From: an uncultured SAR86 cluster bacterium
Lineage (GTDB): Bacteria; Pseudomonadota; Gammaproteobacteria; Magnimaribacterales; D2472
Length of the DNA stretch: 64,000 nucleotides
Direction: 5' to 3'
Assembly (NCBI GenBank): GCA_902599315.1
Contig: CACKEY010000001.1
Coordinates: 583,295-647,294, forward strand
Shown here: piece after piece, positions 1 to 12,844 of the stretch
Layout of the letters: each line of letters starts with the position of its first letter
How positions within the stretch are numbered: position 1 is the first letter of the stretch
Notes under the pieces: generated by a model
Told to the model about the DNA's origin: nothing
Databases searched by the model: none
What the model saw: only the letters and a program-made list of their open reading frames with translations
Made by a program: the position numbers and the translations under genes

Positions 1-2
1 TT

Positions 3-551
3 TGCGATGAGTCTAAATTAGAAGAATTAGATGCGATGTTTCTTGAATTGATTGAAGAGGGCAATTCTGTGGGTGCAAAACTAGGCGTTAGAGTCTCAAA
101 TTGTCCAATAGGATTAGGCGAGCCAGTCTTTGACAAGATTGATGCAGACATAGCTAAGGCAATTATGAGCATTAATGCTGTGAAATCTGTGAGCATAGGA
201 CATGTCGACAATATTCTTGATCTAAAAGGCTCTGAGGCTAGAGACGAGATAACGAAAGAAGGTTTTAAATCAAATAATGCCGGAGGTATCTTGGGTGGAA
301 TTACAAATGGTGATTTGATAGAGTTGGAGTTTATTGTCAAGCCAACTTCCAGCATCAAATCCACGGGTCAAACCATCAATACAGCTGGTGAAGAGGTAAA
401 GGTAGAGGTCACTGGTAGGCATGATCCTTGTGTTGGCATCAGAGCCGTGCCGATTGCAGAAGCAATGATTAATTTAGTTCTAATGGATCACTTGCTTAGA
501 AATCAGGCCCAATGTGGAAAAGTAGATCAATCTAGTCCGTTTGAGAATTAA
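3..551 (+). CDS. aroC: chorismate synthase, C-terminal part (5' end outside window)
   Basis: Frame open from window start; motifs [57 protein letters not shown]. Confidence 0.95.
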   Translation, partial: CDESKLEELDAMFLELIEEGNSVGAKLGVRVSNCPIGLGEPVFDKIDADIAKAIMSINAVKSVSIGHVDNILDLKGSEARDEITKEGFKSNNAGGILGGITNGDLIELEFIVKPTSSIKSTGQTINTAGEEVKVEVTGRHDPCVGIRAVPIAEAMINLVLMDHLLRNQAQCGKVDQSSPFEN

Positions 552-552
552 T

Positions 553-1953
553 ATGCCTGTTACTTTATATGACAAGCTCTGGGATGAGCATCTAGTTCAA
601 ACTGACGAAAATAATGAGTCACTTATTTATATTGATAGACATTACCTTCATGAGGTCACTTCACCTCAAGCTTTTGAAGGCCTAAGAAGGAAGCATTTAA
701 CTCCTTGGCGACTTGACGCAAATGTTGCAACGCCAGATCATAATGTACCTACTGATAGAGGAAATAAATTTGAAGCTGAGTCAATAAAAGATGAAGTTTC
801 AAAGATTCAGGTAGTTGAGCTTGATAAAAACTGTAATAATTTTGGAATTCGTCAATTCGACATCACATCTTCTAAACAGGGAATTGTTCATGTAATGGGC
901 CCTGAGCTTGGTTACACCTTGCCTGGCATGACTATCGTATGCGGAGACTCTCATACTTCAACACATGGTGCATTTGGATGCTTGGCAATGGGCATTGGTA
1001 CATCAGAAGTTGAGCATGTACTTGCAACTCAATGTTTAAAAATTACTAAACTAAAAAATATGCAAGTTAATTTTCATGGTCAACCACGAACTGGAGTTAC
1101 TTCAAAAGATATTATTTTGCATTTAATAAAATTAATTGGAACTGCTGGAGGTACTGGGCATGCAATAGAGTTTTCAGGTTCATACACATCATTAGCATCA
1201 ATGGAATCAAGAATGACAATCTGCAATATGGCAATTGAGGCTGGAGCAAAGGTCGGTCTTGTTGCAGTTGACTCAACAACTCTTGATTATGTTAAGCAGC
1301 ATTCCAATTTATCAGATTCAATGTTTGATGAAGCGAGCCAATATTGGAAGACACTAAATTCTGATCGAGATGCAAATTTTGACAAGGTAATAAACATTGA
1401 TGTATCCGAGATTAAGCCACAGGTTACTTGGGGCACTTCACCTGAAATGACAATAGATTTTGATGCTAAGGTACCATCTCAAGAGGATATTGATGAAGTA
1501 AATCTTGAGAATTTGTTACTCGCAAAAGCTTATATGGGCCTTGAAAAATCTCATACTTTACAAGATTTAAATTTTGACAAGATTTTTATTGGTTCTTGCA
1601 CTAATTCAAGAATAGAAGATCTCCGTGCTGCTGCCAATGCAGTTAAAGGAAAGAGAATTTCTAAAAGTATAATTGAAGCGATTGTAGTTCCAGGCTCTGG
1701 TATGGTCAAAGCTCAAGCAGAGGAAGAAGGATTAGATAAGATTTTTATAGATGCAGGTTTTTTGTGGAGAGATCCAGGCTGTTCTATGTGTTTAGGTATG
1801 AATCCTGATCAGCTAAAGCCATATGAACGTTGTGCTTCTACTTCTAATAGGAATTTTGAAGGAAGACAAGGCAACCTTGGAAGAACTCATTTGATGAGTC
1901 CATTGATGGCTGCATTAACAGCAATAAACGGCAAAATAACTGATCCATCATGA
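553..1953 (+). CDS. leuC: 3-isopropylmalate dehydratase large subunit
   Basis: [45 protein letters not shown] 553 preferred over TTG 541. Confidence 0.97.
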   Translation: MPVTLYDKLWDEHLVQTDENNESLIYIDRHYLHEVTSPQAFEGLRRKHLTPWRLDANVATPDHNVPTDRGNKFEAESIKDEVSKIQVVELDKNCNNFGIRQFDITSSKQGIVHVMGPELGYTLPGMTIVCGDSHTSTHGAFGCLAMGIGTSEVEHVLATQCLKITKLKNMQVNFHGQPRTGVTSKDIILHLIKLIGTAGGTGHAIEFSGSYTSLASMESRMTICNMAIEAGAKVGLVAVDSTTLDYVKQHSNLSDSMFDEASQYWKTLNSDRDANFDKVINIDVSEIKPQVTWGTSPEMTIDFDAKVPSQEDIDEVNLENLLLAKAYMGLEKSHTLQDLNFDKIFIGSCTNSRIEDLRAAANAVKGKRISKSIIEAIVVPGSGMVKAQAEEEGLDKIFIDAGFLWRDPGCSMCLGMNPDQLKPYERCASTSNRNFEGRQGNLGRTHLMSPLMAALTAINGKITDPS

Positions 1954-2591
1954 TTAATCCAATAATCTCAGGCATAGTTGCAACCTTTGATAGGGACAAC
2001 ATTGATACAGATCAAATTATCCCTACTGAATACCTTAAGTCTATTAAAAAATTTGGTTTTGGAGACTTCCTTTTTGATGGTTGGAGATATTTAGATGAGG
2101 GACGGCTTGACATGACCTCAGAGGATCGTTCAAAAAATTATGATTTTATCCTAAATAAAGAGCCCTATACTAAGTCTCAAATTCTATTAACACGTGATAA
2201 CTTTGGTTGCGGTTCAAGCAGAGAACATGCAGTCTGGGCTTTAAGAGATTTTGGTTTTAAAGCGGTAATCGCCAGTTCATTTGGAGATATTTTTTATAAC
2301 AATTGTTTTAAGAACTCAGTTCTACCAATTAAGCTGACTATTGAAGAGATTAATCATCTATTTGAAATTACTGCAAATTCTCCAATTAGCTTTGAGATTG
2401 ATTTAGCAAAAAAAGCTATTAAATATGATCAAGTCTCCAGCTACTCATTCGATGTAAAGGAAAGCCTGCTTGAGCGAATTATTCATAATCTAGATGATGT
2501 AGATATTACCCTAAAACATAAAGAACAGATTGAAGCTTATGAACTTTCAAGAAGACAGCAAAGACCGTGGCTCTTTGATTACAGTAATTAA
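1950..2591 (+). CDS. leuD: 3-isopropylmalate dehydratase small subunit
   Basis: [30 protein letters not shown]; overlaps leuC by 4 bp. Confidence 0.97.
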   Translation: MINPIISGIVATFDRDNIDTDQIIPTEYLKSIKKFGFGDFLFDGWRYLDEGRLDMTSEDRSKNYDFILNKEPYTKSQILLTRDNFGCGSSREHAVWALRDFGFKAVIASSFGDIFYNNCFKNSVLPIKLTIEEINHLFEITANSPISFEIDLAKKAIKYDQVSSYSFDVKESLLERIIHNLDDVDITLKHKEQIEAYELSRRQQRPWLFDYSN

Positions 2592-2599
2592 CTCTAAAA

Positions 2600-3682
2600 A
2601 TGACAAAAAATATATTAATTCTTCCAGGAGACGGCATTGGGCAAGAAGTTACCTCTGCAATGAGAGAAGTGCTTTCTTATCTTATTGATGAACAAGGCTT
2701 AGATTTAAATATATCTGAAAGAGATGTAGGTGGCTCATCTTATGATCAGTTTGGGGTCCCTTTAACAGAAGAAACATTAGAAATTGCAAAAAAATCCGAT
2801 GCAATTTTATTTGGAGCCGTAGGAGGACCACAATGGGACGACCTAGACTGGGATCATCGACCAGAACAAGCTTTATTAGCGCTTAGAAAATCTCTTGGGT
2901 TATTTGCTAACTTAAGACCTGCTTTTCTGTTTAACGAGCTTGCATCTGCCTCTCCTTTAAAAAATAACATTATTGAAAATTTAGATATTCTTATAGTCAG
3001 AGAGCTTACTGGAGGTATTTATTTTGGTGAGCCTCGTGGAATTGTTGAAAATGAATCTCCTAAATATAGCTTTAATACGATGATATATAACGAAGATGAA
3101 ATAAGAAGAATAGCTAAGGTGGCTTTTGAAGCCGCTATGAACAGAAATAAAAAGCTATGCTCAGTTGAAAAGGCTAACGTTTTAGAGGTTTCAAAATTTT
3201 GGAGAAGTATCGTAACTGAAATGAGTTCAGAATACCCAGAGGTCGAACTATCTCATCAGCTTGCCGATAATACTGCTATGCAACTAGTTCTTAATCCCAA
3301 TCAATATGATGTAATTGTTTCAAGCAATCTTTTTGGAGACATACTCTCAGATATTGCCGCAACTTTGAGTGGCTCTATCGGAATGCTTCCCTCAGCATCT
3401 TTAAATAGTTCTTCTCAAGGGATGTATGAACCTTGTCATGGAAGTGCTCCAGATATAGCAGGTCAAGGCATTGCAAATCCAATTGCTATGATAGCTTCTC
3501 TGGCAATGGCCTTTGAATATTCTCTTGATAGAATTGATCTTGCAAGGAGAATTGAAGCAGCAATTAAAACATTTATCAGCAAAGGGTTTAGAACAAAAGA
3601 TATTGCTTCTTCAGAAGAATTCATAAAAACTCAGGAAGTTGCCCCGATAATTATCAGTATTCTAAAGGATGGGCATGAATAG
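2600..3682 (+). CDS. leuB: 3-isopropylmalate dehydrogenase
   Basis: [50 protein letters not shown]. Confidence 0.97.
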   Translation: MTKNILILPGDGIGQEVTSAMREVLSYLIDEQGLDLNISERDVGGSSYDQFGVPLTEETLEIAKKSDAILFGAVGGPQWDDLDWDHRPEQALLALRKSLGLFANLRPAFLFNELASASPLKNNIIENLDILIVRELTGGIYFGEPRGIVENESPKYSFNTMIYNEDEIRRIAKVAFEAAMNRNKKLCSVEKANVLEVSKFWRSIVTEMSSEYPEVELSHQLADNTAMQLVLNPNQYDVIVSSNLFGDILSDIAATLSGSIGMLPSASLNSSSQGMYEPCHGSAPDIAGQGIANPIAMIASLAMAFEYSLDRIDLARRIEAAIKTFISKGFRTKDIASSEEFIKTQEVAPIIISILKDGHE

Positions 3683-4697
3683 GGGCGTATCTCTAGCTTT
3701 GGTTGGCGCATCCGGTGTTGTTGGATCAAAAATTATAAAGCTATTGGAAAAAAGAACTTTTCCCATAACGCAATTTATACCTCTTGGAGATTCAACAGTT
3801 GGATCATTAATTCAATTGAATAATAAGCAATACAAAGTTGAGTCTTTGAAAAACTTTCATCCAGAAAAAAAACAATTGATAATTTTTTCTGCTGGATCAA
3901 GTATTGCAGAAAAATATGCAAGAGAGTTTGTTGATGCAGGTAGTTTTGTCATCGACTTATCCTCTAATTTTAGATATGAAGATGATGTTCCATTAATTAT
4001 TCCTGAAATCAATGGCGACATTCTTAAGGGCCTATCAAAACCATCTCTAATTGCGAATCCAAATTGTTCCACTGCTCAGTTACTTATGGCCTTAAAACCA
4101 ATTCATGATAAAGCACAAATCAAGTTTTTAAATATAGCAACTTACCAGGCAGTCTCCGGAACTGGAAAGGCTGCATTAGAAGAGTTACATAATCAAACTT
4201 ATTTTAAAGATTCAGAGAATCAATCACAGATTTATCCTAAGCAAATAGCTTTTAATGTAATTCCTCAGTGTGATGTTTTTTTAGACAATAATTTTACTAA
4301 AGAAGAAATGAAGTTAACTTGGGAAACTCATAAAATTCTTGATCCAAATATTCAAATTCAGGCAACCTGCGTTCGCGTGCCAGTGCTTAATGGACATTCT
4401 GAGGCAGTATTCTTTAGGGTATCTAAAGAAATATCTCGTGAAGAGATAATTAAAATTTTAGAAAAAACACCTGGTTTAAAAGTTCTTGATGATCCTAAGA
4501 AGGGCGAGTATCCAACTCCTGTTGAAAATGCAATTGATACGGAGGATGTGTATGTTGGAAGAATCCGATCACAAAATATTGATGACGATTGCTGGATTTC
4601 AATGTGGATAGTTGCCGATAATGTGTATGGGAAAGGAGCAGCCTTAAACGCTGTCCAGATATGCGAGGAACTTCTTAACAGAGGGCCATTAAAATGA
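3669..4697 (+). CDS. asd: aspartate-semialdehyde dehydrogenase
   Basis: [45 protein letters not shown]; follows leuB as in Pseudomonas. Confidence 0.95.
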   Translation: MGMNRGVSLALVGASGVVGSKIIKLLEKRTFPITQFIPLGDSTVGSLIQLNNKQYKVESLKNFHPEKKQLIIFSAGSSIAEKYAREFVDAGSFVIDLSSNFRYEDDVPLIIPEINGDILKGLSKPSLIANPNCSTAQLLMALKPIHDKAQIKFLNIATYQAVSGTGKAALEELHNQTYFKDSENQSQIYPKQIAFNVIPQCDVFLDNNFTKEEMKLTWETHKILDPNIQIQATCVRVPVLNGHSEAVFFRVSKEISREEIIKILEKTPGLKVLDDPKKGEYPTPVENAIDTEDVYVGRIRSQNIDDDCWISMWIVADNVYGKGAALNAVQICEELLNRGPLK

Positions 4698-6112
4698 AAA
4701 AGTTTTTTCTTTTAATTATCCTTTTAAGTTCTGAGCTTTTTTCAAGTACCATTATTGGAAATCCCGATGTAGAGGTTAATTCAGAGGGATTATATTTAAT
4801 TCAGATTAAACTCACTTCAACTATGGATATTACTGAGGATGATATCTTTATTACCAACTTTAAGTCAGATGAAGAATTATCTGATTTAAATTTTGAATTC
4901 AAAATTTTTGAAAATCTTCAGGATTACAAACGCCTTACTTTGGCCATTCCGAAGGATTACTCAGAAGATTATATTTCTTTCAGACTAGATATCAAAAAGG
5001 AATTAAAAAAAGATATCTTTATATTTCTTCCGCAAAATAATTTCGTCGGCAAAGAAAAAGCTCAAGTGTCTTTTAAACTTCCAGCAAAGAAAATCTCTGA
5101 TGAACCTCAAAAATATGATTTAACAAATATATTCTCTGACGAGGCTAAAGATAATGAGGATCCTGAGCCTATTGAGCCAAATGTTTTCTCTCTTGCAAAG
5201 CCAATCGATAATAACAATGGAAATCTTAAAGATATTAAAAGTACACCAATTAGCGAAATCAATGATAATAAGAAAAATCTTCAAGATTTTGAAACTATAT
5301 CAAGCACCGAAGTTGAGACGATATGGAGCATTTCGAAGTCTGTAAGTCAAAAGTATGATGCTTCGATTTATCAAATTATGTGGGGATTTTATCTTGAGAA
5401 TCCAAATGCATTTATCGATGATAATATTCATTTGGTAAGAGCAGATGTTGATCTTGCCTTACCCTCACAAGAACTAGTTTCATCAACATCCGAGATTAGT
5501 ATCAAAGAATCTGTTGTTTTCATGGAAACAAGAAAAAATCAGCTTCAAAGGTACTCAATGAAACCAATTTTAAAGTTAACAGCACCAGAAGAAATCTTCA
5601 CAGATTCATCAATCAAAGATAATTCTAATAAAAGCTCAGACTCTAAATTGCAAACTGACTCAATTTTAGAAATTGATAACTCTCAATTAAATTCTTCCGA
5701 AATAGTGTCAAAGAATACCTCAATCATTGAATTAAAGTCCCAAACTGACTTAAGCCTGAAATCAGATGCCTCAAAAAATTCTCAAGTATTTGCATTGAAA
5801 GATTTATTTTGGGTCGGTCTTTTATCATTGCTTTTAGGTTTTGCAATAGCTTATATACTTATTCGGTCAAGTAAAAAGCCTTCATTCACAAAAGCAGTTC
5901 TAGAAGAGGATTTACAGGATGAAGACGATACATTTCAAACAAATTTAAGTATAAGCAATGATATTGAAACTCAGGAATTAGACCTAGTGAGAACATATAT
6001 TGCAATGGATGACTGGGAAAGCGCAGAAAAGATTCTAATAAAACTTATATCTAGCTCAAAAAATAATCTTATTGTTTCTGAAGCTCAATTACTTTTAAAA
6101 GAAAAAAAATAA
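4694..6112 (+). CDS. fimV: FimV/HubP-like protein, short form
   Basis: Signal peptide, FimV-like N-terminal region, LysM-like segment (VETIWSISKSV...), single TM near residue 375, C-terminal TPR-like motif; located between asd and truA. Confidence 0.75.
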   Translation: MKKFFLLIILLSSELFSSTIIGNPDVEVNSEGLYLIQIKLTSTMDITEDDIFITNFKSDEELSDLNFEFKIFENLQDYKRLTLAIPKDYSEDYISFRLDIKKELKKDIFIFLPQNNFVGKEKAQVSFKLPAKKISDEPQKYDLTNIFSDEAKDNEDPEPIEPNVFSLAKPIDNNNGNLKDIKSTPISEINDNKKNLQDFETISSTEVETIWSISKSVSQKYDASIYQIMWGFYLENPNAFIDDNIHLVRADVDLALPSQELVSSTSEISIKESVVFMETRKNQLQRYSMKPILKLTAPEEIFTDSSIKDNSNKSSDSKLQTDSILEIDNSQLNSSEIVSKNTSIIELKSQTDLSLKSDASKNSQVFALKDLFWVGLLSLLLGFAIAYILIRSSKKPSFTKAVLEEDLQDEDDTFQTNLSISNDIETQELDLVRTYIAMDDWESAEKILIKLISSSKNNLIVSEAQLLLKEKK

Positions 6113-6115
6113 ATT

Positions 6116-6910
6116 GTGAGATTTGTAGGTATTTGTCAATACGATGGTTCAAATTATTCAGGATTTCAATCTCAAAAAAATGCCTCCTCCATCCAAGATT
6201 ATCTTGAGTTTGCTATAGGATCAATTGGGACTCTCGAGGGTCGCATTAATTATGCTGGCAGAACTGACGCAGGAGTTCATGCAACAGGCCAAATTTTTGA
6301 TTTCTTGACAAATAATGATAGAGATACAAACCAATGGCTTAAAGGTTTAAATTCTCTGTTACCAAATGATATTTCTGTATCATCCATCCAAAAGGTCTCT
6401 GAGAAATTTCATTCAAGGTTTGATGCAATTAATCGAACTTATTCTTATGTTATATACGTCGGGAAGGCTGAACCAATTTTTTTTAGAGATTATGTTTATT
6501 GGGAAAAAAATAAGATTGATTTGGATATTATGAGAGATGAGGCTTCTCATTTAATTGGAACTCATAACTTTAACTCATTTAGGGGTTCAAAATGTACTTC
6601 AAAAAATCCAGTTAGAACAATTAAAAGTATTGATATTACAAAAAAAGAAAATTTTATAATTATTACACTATGTGCGAATGCTTATTTGTATAATATGGTG
6701 AGGATTATTGTTGGCACATTATTGGAAATATCTAAAGGTTCTTCAAAAAATATAAATGCTATCTTAAATTCACAAGATCGAAAAAATGCAGGGAATACTG
6801 CAAAAGCTAGAGGACTTTTTTTTACAGGTGCTGAGTATAAAAAGATTGATTTAGATATAAGTTCAAGAATATCTAATCCTTTAAGTTTTTTAATGAGCTC
6901 AAGGATATGA
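6116..6910 (+). CDS. truA: tRNA pseudouridine(38-40) synthase (GTG start)
   Basis: YDGSNYSGFQSQ, GRTDAGVHATGQ, FRGSKCTSKNPVRTI, YNMVRIIVGTL. Confidence 0.95.
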   Translation: MRFVGICQYDGSNYSGFQSQKNASSIQDYLEFAIGSIGTLEGRINYAGRTDAGVHATGQIFDFLTNNDRDTNQWLKGLNSLLPNDISVSSIQKVSEKFHSRFDAINRTYSYVIYVGKAEPIFFRDYVYWEKNKIDLDIMRDEASHLIGTHNFNSFRGSKCTSKNPVRTIKSIDITKKENFIIITLCANAYLYNMVRIIVGTLLEISKGSSKNINAILNSQDRKNAGNTAKARGLFFTGAEYKKIDLDISSRISNPLSFLMSSRI

Positions 6911-7506
6911 AACTAAAAATTTGTGGAATACGCGACATTGATATATTGAAATATACTTGTGATATGGGAGTTAACTTCGCTGGATTCATCATGCCTGATG
7001 ATAGCCCAAGAAAGATTTCTAATAATTTTATATCTTCTCTAGAAAACTTTAATTTTAAAGATACATTACCGGTTTTCGTTTTTGTTAATCCATCTAGGGC
7101 TGAAGTATTAGAAATTACAACAAAATTTAATAATGCTATTTTGCAATTTCATGGAGATGAGAGTGAAGATTTTTGTAAACAATTCAACCAACCGTTTTGG
7201 AAAACTATCAGAATTAAAAATTCTCAATCTCTTGAGTCAATAAATAATTTCGCATCCGCAGATGCTTTGCTTTTAGAAACTTATGTAGATGATTCTTATG
7301 GTGGAACTGGAAAAGTATTTGACTGGACTCTGTTAAGAAATATTCAGCTTTGTAAAAAATTTGTGCTAGCAGGTGGAATTAACTCCAAGAATATAAAAGA
7401 AGCAATCTCTTTAAATCCTTGGTGTATTGATGTTAACTCTGGGGTAGAATCATCACTCGCCTTTAAAGATAAATCTTTAATGGCTCAAATAATAAAAAAC
7501 TTTTAA
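6907..7506 (+). CDS. trpF: phosphoribosylanthranilate isomerase
   Basis: [36 protein letters not shown]. Confidence 0.95.
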   Translation: MKLKICGIRDIDILKYTCDMGVNFAGFIMPDDSPRKISNNFISSLENFNFKDTLPVFVFVNPSRAEVLEITTKFNNAILQFHGDESEDFCKQFNQPFWKTIRIKNSQSLESINNFASADALLLETYVDDSYGGTGKVFDWTLLRNIQLCKKFVLAGGINSKNIKEAISLNPWCIDVNSGVESSLAFKDKSLMAQIIKNF

Positions 7507-7507
7507 A

Positions 7508-8713
7508 ATGAATAATTTATCTAATTTACCGAATTCCGATGGTTTCTTCGGGGAATATGGAGGAAAGTTTGTTCCTGAAACATTAATGCATGCACTTAAA
7601 GAGCTAGATGAGACATATTCAAAGTTAAAAAATAACCCAAAATTTATTGAAGAAATTGACCAAGATCTAGTTCAATTTGTTGGTAGACCATCTCCATTAT
7701 ATTTTGCAAAAAGATTAACTAATCATTACTCTGGACCTCAAATATGGTTAAAAAGAGAAGATCTAAATCACACCGGAGCTCATAAGATCAACAATACTGT
7801 TGGACAGATATTGCTTGCAAAAGCTATGGGCAAAAAAAGGATAATTGCTGAAACAGGGGCGGGACAGCACGGAGTCGCAACTGCAACTGTCGCAGCAAGG
7901 CTGGGTCTTGAGTGTCATATCTATATGGGAGCCAAAGATGTAGAGAGACAGTCACTTAATGTTTACAGAATTAAGTTATTGGGAGCAGAGGTTCATGCTG
8001 TTGACTCTGGTACCGCTACACTCAAGGATGCCTTGAATGAGGCCATGAGAGATTGGGTAACAAATATTGAGGATACTTATTACATCATTGGCAGTGTTAC
8101 AGGGCCGCATCCTTATCCAATGATAGTGAGAGATTTTAATGCCATTGTTGGAAGAGAACTCAGAAAACAATCCATCGAACAATTTTCTCAATATCCAGAT
8201 GCAATTATTGCTTGTGTTGGTGGTGGATCAAATGCAATGGGAATTTTCTATCCTTTTCTTGAGGAATCTAATGTTGAGCTGATAGGTGTTGAGGCTGCCG
8301 GCAGTGGTTTAATGAGCGGGAAGCATGCAGCTCCATTAAATGATGGAGAGCCAGGCATTCTGCATGGAGCTAAGAGTTATTTAATGCAAGATGAAAATGG
8401 CCAGGTAATAGACACTCACTCTGTTTCAGCCGGTTTAGATTATCCAGGAGTTGGCCCAGAGCACTCAAATTTAAAAGATTCTGGAAGAGCAAATTATATT
8501 GCTGTAGATGACAAAGAAGTAATAGATTCATTTCACTTAATAACAAAACTTGAAGGGATAATGCCCGCTTTAGAGACTGCTCATGCATTTGCTGCTCTAG
8601 ATCATATCGCAAAAAATTATACATCTAATCAACATATAGTAATTAATGTTTCTGGTAGAGGAGATAAAGACATTAATACAGTTGCTACAATGGATGGAAT
8701 ATCCCTTGACTAG
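7508..8713 (+). CDS. trpB: tryptophan synthase beta subunit
   Basis: [49 protein letters not shown]. Confidence 0.98.
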   Translation: MNNLSNLPNSDGFFGEYGGKFVPETLMHALKELDETYSKLKNNPKFIEEIDQDLVQFVGRPSPLYFAKRLTNHYSGPQIWLKREDLNHTGAHKINNTVGQILLAKAMGKKRIIAETGAGQHGVATATVAARLGLECHIYMGAKDVERQSLNVYRIKLLGAEVHAVDSGTATLKDALNEAMRDWVTNIEDTYYIIGSVTGPHPYPMIVRDFNAIVGRELRKQSIEQFSQYPDAIIACVGGGSNAMGIFYPFLEESNVELIGVEAAGSGLMSGKHAAPLNDGEPGILHGAKSYLMQDENGQVIDTHSVSAGLDYPGVGPEHSNLKDSGRANYIAVDDKEVIDSFHLITKLEGIMPALETAHAFAALDHIAKNYTSNQHIVINVSGRGDKDINTVATMDGISLD

Positions 8714-9494
8714 ATTAGATGAAAAAATTCTTTCTTTAAAAAATGCATCTAAAAAAGCACTCGTAGCATACTTAGTCGCTGGAGATCCTGATTTAGATTC
8801 AACCCTTGAACTTATGCATGGATTTGTTGATGCAGGAGTTGACATTCTTGAGGTTGGGGTTCCCTTTACTGATCCAATTGCTGAGGGCCCAATTATTCAA
8901 GCTGCCCACGATAGAGCTCTAAAAAATAATACATCGTTGACTAAAATTTTTAAGCTTGTAAAAAAATTTAGAGAAAAAAATGTTGATACACCAGTTATAT
9001 TAATGGGTTATATAAATACTTTTCTTGCGAATATAAAAGCTTTAGAGGAGTCTTATGTTTCTGGAAGTGATGCAGTTTTAATTGTTGATATTCCAGGCGA
9101 GAGTGATCTCAAAAATATTGGTATTAAAAATACAAATCTTGCGTCAATTTCCTTGATAGCACCAACTACTTCAAAGGATAGAATTTCTAAAATATGCGAT
9201 AACAGTTCAGGTTTTATATATTACGTTACTCTCAGGGGTGTAACTGGTTCATCTAATCTCAATATCAGCGAGGCAGAAAGTAATATAAACTTCATTAGAT
9301 CACAAACCTCGCTGCCAGTTTTTGCAGGATTTGGAATCAAAACACCTGACGATGCCAGTAGTTTAAGTAAACTATCAGACGGAGTTGTCATTGGATCAAG
9401 CCTAGTTGAGATGATAAATAATCACTCTAGAAAAAAAGAATTTAAAAAAATATATAATTATTTAAATGAGATTTCTAAAGCAATAAGTTTATGA
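8694..9494 (+). CDS. trpA: tryptophan synthase alpha subunit
   Basis: [46 protein letters not shown] 8694 preferred over 8646. Confidence 0.96.
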   Translation: MEYPLTRLDEKILSLKNASKKALVAYLVAGDPDLDSTLELMHGFVDAGVDILEVGVPFTDPIAEGPIIQAAHDRALKNNTSLTKIFKLVKKFREKNVDTPVILMGYINTFLANIKALEESYVSGSDAVLIVDIPGESDLKNIGIKNTNLASISLIAPTTSKDRISKICDNSSGFIYYVTLRGVTGSSNLNISEAESNINFIRSQTSLPVFAGFGIKTPDDASSLSKLSDGVVIGSSLVEMINNHSRKKEFKKIYNYLNEISKAISL

Positions 9495-10351
9495 ATTGGC
9501 TTACAAGATTAATCCCATCCATTGGATTAAAGCGTGATTCAGGTTTATCAAAAAGCAAGATACCCGAGGGACTATGGAATAACTGCCCAGCCTGCGATGC
9601 TATCTTGTATGAACCTGAATTAAAAAAATCACTTTATGTATGCCCAAAGTGTGATCATCACCTTCGTATTGGAGCTCGGACAAGAATGTCTATTTTTTTT
9701 GATGGTGGGGGCTTTCATGAGCTTGCAACTAAAATTACTACAAAAGATATTTTAAAGTTTAAAGATACAAAGTCTTATGGACAACGTATCAAAGAAGCAG
9801 TAACAACCACTGGTGAAGAAGAGGCAATTATTATAGGTAAAGGCAAACTTGAGGGTGCAGAAATTGTAGTTGCCGCTTTTGAATTTCGTTACATGGGTGG
9901 CTCTATGGGCGGAGCAGTTGGAACAAAATTTGTACAAGGAGTTGACGAGGCTATTGTAAGCAAAGTCCCTTTTATATGTTTTTCCACAAGCGGTGGAGCT
10001 AGAATGCAAGAGTCAATGGTTTCACTTATGCAGATGGCCAAAACTTCAGCAGCATTGGAAAAACTCAAAGCAGCAAAATTACCATATATATCTGTGATGA
10101 TTGATCCAATATATGGAGGTGTTTCAGCTAGCATCGCTATGTTAGGAGACATTAATATAGCAGAACCTAATGCATTGGTTGGTTTTGCAGGCAGACGAGT
10201 AATTGAGCAAACTGTCAGAGTTGATCTGCCTGAGGACTTTCAAAAATCAGAATTTTTATTAGAGCATGGAGCGATTGACATGATAGTTCATAGACATGAC
10301 TTAAGATTGAAGGTTTCCAGCATTTTATCCAAGCTGTATCCTCAAAAATGA
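9491..10351 (+). CDS. accD: acetyl-CoA carboxylase carboxyltransferase beta subunit
   Basis: Zn-ribbon CPACDAILY...CPKCDHH, FEFRYMGGSMGGAVGTKF, SGGARMQESMVSLMQMAKTSAAL. Confidence 0.97.
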   Translation: MNWLTRLIPSIGLKRDSGLSKSKIPEGLWNNCPACDAILYEPELKKSLYVCPKCDHHLRIGARTRMSIFFDGGGFHELATKITTKDILKFKDTKSYGQRIKEAVTTTGEEEAIIIGKGKLEGAEIVVAAFEFRYMGGSMGGAVGTKFVQGVDEAIVSKVPFICFSTSGGARMQESMVSLMQMAKTSAALEKLKAAKLPYISVMIDPIYGGVSASIAMLGDINIAEPNALVGFAGRRVIEQTVRVDLPEDFQKSEFLLEHGAIDMIVHRHDLRLKVSSILSKLYPQK

Positions 10352-10836
10352 ATTTTAATCGCACGCTTGGAATTTTTATTTCGGTAACTATTTTGATTTG
10401 GATTCTTATTTTTGCTTTATCGCCTCAACCTAAATATCAACAGATTACTAGTATTAATATTCCTGAGCTCCCAAAGCCTTCAGTGGATCAAGATACTCTT
10501 CAAAGCATTGAATTCAAAGAGGTTAAAAATGATTTTTTTAAAATTGATATCAAAGATACAATCCCTTCTGCGAAGGAGCGTGTAGATAAAATTGATTTCA
10601 ATTTTTATGTATATAAAGTTGGTGCATTCGAAAATCAAACTATAATTTCCAAGCTAGTTAAATCCTATAATGATGAGGGATTTCCTGCTCTTACTGAGCA
10701 AAATCAATCAAATAAAGACCTTACTAATATTCTAGTGGGACCTTTCTCCAGTAAAAGTGATATTGAGGATAATATGGAGAAATTAAATAACATTGCTAAG
10801 ATTAATGCAGGAGAAGTAATCGCTTGGAATCCATAG
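10348..10836 (+). CDS. SPOR-domain membrane protein (DedD-like)
   Basis: N-terminal TM, C-terminal SPOR-like FYVYKVGAF...ILVGPFSSKSD; lies before cvpA. Confidence 0.75.
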   Translation: MNFNRTLGIFISVTILIWILIFALSPQPKYQQITSINIPELPKPSVDQDTLQSIEFKEVKNDFFKIDIKDTIPSAKERVDKIDFNFYVYKVGAFENQTIISKLVKSYNDEGFPALTEQNQSNKDLTNILVGPFSSKSDIEDNMEKLNNIAKINAGEVIAWNP

Positions 10837-11363
10837 TTTTATCTTATTTTGATTATGTTGTAATTGGAATAATTATTCTGTCAGGTTTCTTGGCTTTTTT
10901 TCGAGGCTTTATTCAGGAATGTTTATCGTTTGTTTTATGGGTAATTGCGTTTGCAGCATCAATGTTTTTAGATGTTCACCTAGACCCCTATCTATTGGAT
11001 TATATTCAAAGTCCTGAAATTAGAAGGGCGCTTATTATTATCTTTATTTTCGTTGGGATTATCTTTTTTGGGAGCTTTTTAATTAAATTACTACGAGGTT
11101 TAGTTCATTGGTCTGGTTTGGGTGGATTAGACAGATTGCTAGGAGTATTATTTGGATTTCTTAGAGGGTTTCTTTTAATTGTTGTAATTTATTTAGTGCT
11201 TCCAAATAACATTAAGCAGTCTAAGTTTATTGCAGATTCTGAGAGCGCTTATTATTTAAACAAATATGCACCCATGGCCGAGAAATTTTTTAAAAATATG
11301 ATCTCTGACGGAAATTCAGTTATGCTTAAGTCTAGTATCAGTAAAATTCACGAGACATTATAA
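10824..11363 (+). CDS. cvpA: CvpA family membrane protein
   Basis: FDYVVIGIIILSGFLAFFRGFIQE, LDRLLGVLFGFLRG; immediately precedes purF. Confidence 0.92.
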   Translation: MESIVLSYFDYVVIGIIILSGFLAFFRGFIQECLSFVLWVIAFAASMFLDVHLDPYLLDYIQSPEIRRALIIIFIFVGIIFFGSFLIKLLRGLVHWSGLGGLDRLLGVLFGFLRGFLLIVVIYLVLPNNIKQSKFIADSESAYYLNKYAPMAEKFFKNMISDGNSVMLKSSISKIHETL

Positions 11364-12844
11364 TGTGTGGAATAGTAGGGATATATTCTGAGAATCATGT
11401 AGCTAGCTCAATCTATGATTCTTTATTAATGCTGCAACACAGAGGCCAAGATGCGGCAGGAATGTCAGTTTGTGATTCAACAGGTAAAATAAATAGTAGA
11501 AAATCTATGGGGTATGTCCGAGATACTTTTCATCAAGGGCATATGAGCAGACTGCTAGGAAATTATGGCATTGGCCATGTACGATATCCAACAGCAGGAG
11601 GTGGTGGAAAGGAATTTGCGCAACCCATGTATGTAAATTCGCCTTATGGCATAAGCATTGCTCACAACGGAAATTTAACAAATTCCAAGACTCTTGCTCG
11701 TGAATTATTTCATGCAGAAATGAGGCATCTTAATACAGACTCAGACTCAGAGGTTCTTCTTAATATATTTGCACATGAGCTTGGAAAACAAAAAGCAATT
11801 TTGCCTTCTAAAAAACATTTTTTTCAGGCTGTAAGAAAGACTCATACAAGATGCCAAGGAGCATATGCAGTAGTAGCTCTAATTACCGGGTTTGGTTTGG
11901 TTGCTTTTAGAGACCCTCGAGGAATAAGGCCATTGGTAATTGGTGAAAAAGATGGGAATTTAAAAAAAGAATATATCGTTGCCTCTGAAAATGCTGCTTT
12001 CTCAGCGTTAGGTTTTAAAACCCTTCGAGATGTTGAACCAGGAGAGGCTATATATATTGATGCTGATGGAAATTTACATAGTGAGCAATGTTCTAAAAGT
12101 TCAAAATCAACTCCATGCATATTTGAATATGTTTACTTATCTAGGCCTGACTCAACTCTAGATGAAATTTCCGTTTACAAAGCTAGGATGAGAATGGGTC
12201 AAAAATTAGCAAAGAAAATACTAAGATTAAATCCAAATCATGACATCGATGTAGTAATTCCGATACCTGACAGCTCAACTACAGCTGCATTACAGCTTGC
12301 AGCAGCATTAAAGCTTCCTTATAGACAAGGCTTTGTAAAAAACAGATACGTTGGTAGAACTTTTATTATGCCAAACCAAGAGGAAAGAAAAAAGTCAGTT
12401 AGACGTAAGCTTAATATTTTAGATCTTGAATTTAAGGATAAGAATGTTTTATTAGTTGATGACTCAATAGTTAGGGGCACAACAAGTAAAAGAATTATCG
12501 AGATGGCAAAAGAAGCAGGAGCTAAAAAAGTATATTTTTCATCTGCAGCTCCACCAGTCAAATTTCAAAATTTATACGGAATTGATATGGCAGCTACCAA
12601 TGAGTTAATTGCCTCTGGCAAAACTGATGAAGAAGTTGCTAAAGCAATAGGTGCAGATTGGTTGATTTATCAAGATTTAAAAGACTTGATTGACTCTGCA
12701 AGAGAGGGCAATCCAGCAATTGAAAATTTTGAGATCTCTATTTTTGATGGCAAGTATCCAACATCAATTAGTTCTGATTACCTTGAAGACCTTGAAGTAA
12801 CTAGAGGAGATGAAACAAAAGTTGCCAGAGAAAAATCTAGTTAA
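11363..12844 (+). CDS. purF: amidophosphoribosyltransferase
   Basis: [38 protein letters not shown]. Confidence 0.98.
   Translation: MCGIVGIYSENHVASSIYDSLLMLQHRGQDAAGMSVCDSTGKINSRKSMGYVRDTFHQGHMSRLLGNYGIGHVRYPTAGGGGKEFAQPMYVNSPYGISIAHNGNLTNSKTLARELFHAEMRHLNTDSDSEVLLNIFAHELGKQKAILPSKKHFFQAVRKTHTRCQGAYAVVALITGFGLVAFRDPRGIRPLVIGEKDGNLKKEYIVASENAAFSALGFKTLRDVEPGEAIYIDADGNLHSEQCSKSSKSTPCIFEYVYLSRPDSTLDEISVYKARMRMGQKLAKKILRLNPNHDIDVVIPIPDSSTTAALQLAAALKLPYRQGFVKNRYVGRTFIMPNQEERKKSVRRKLNILDLEFKDKNVLLVDDSIVRGTTSKRIIEMAKEAGAKKVYFSSAAPPVKFQNLYGIDMAATNELIASGKTDEEVAKAIGADWLIYQDLKDLIDSAREGNPAIENFEISIFDGKYPTSISSDYLEDLEVTRGDETKVAREKSS

Noticed and set aside
11842-12120. Antisense ORFs within purF (also 12319-12561), trpB (7976-8191, 8370-8624) and accD (9752-10009, 9889-10152)
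   Set aside because: Short, no domain, fully covered by strongly conserved genes on the other strand.
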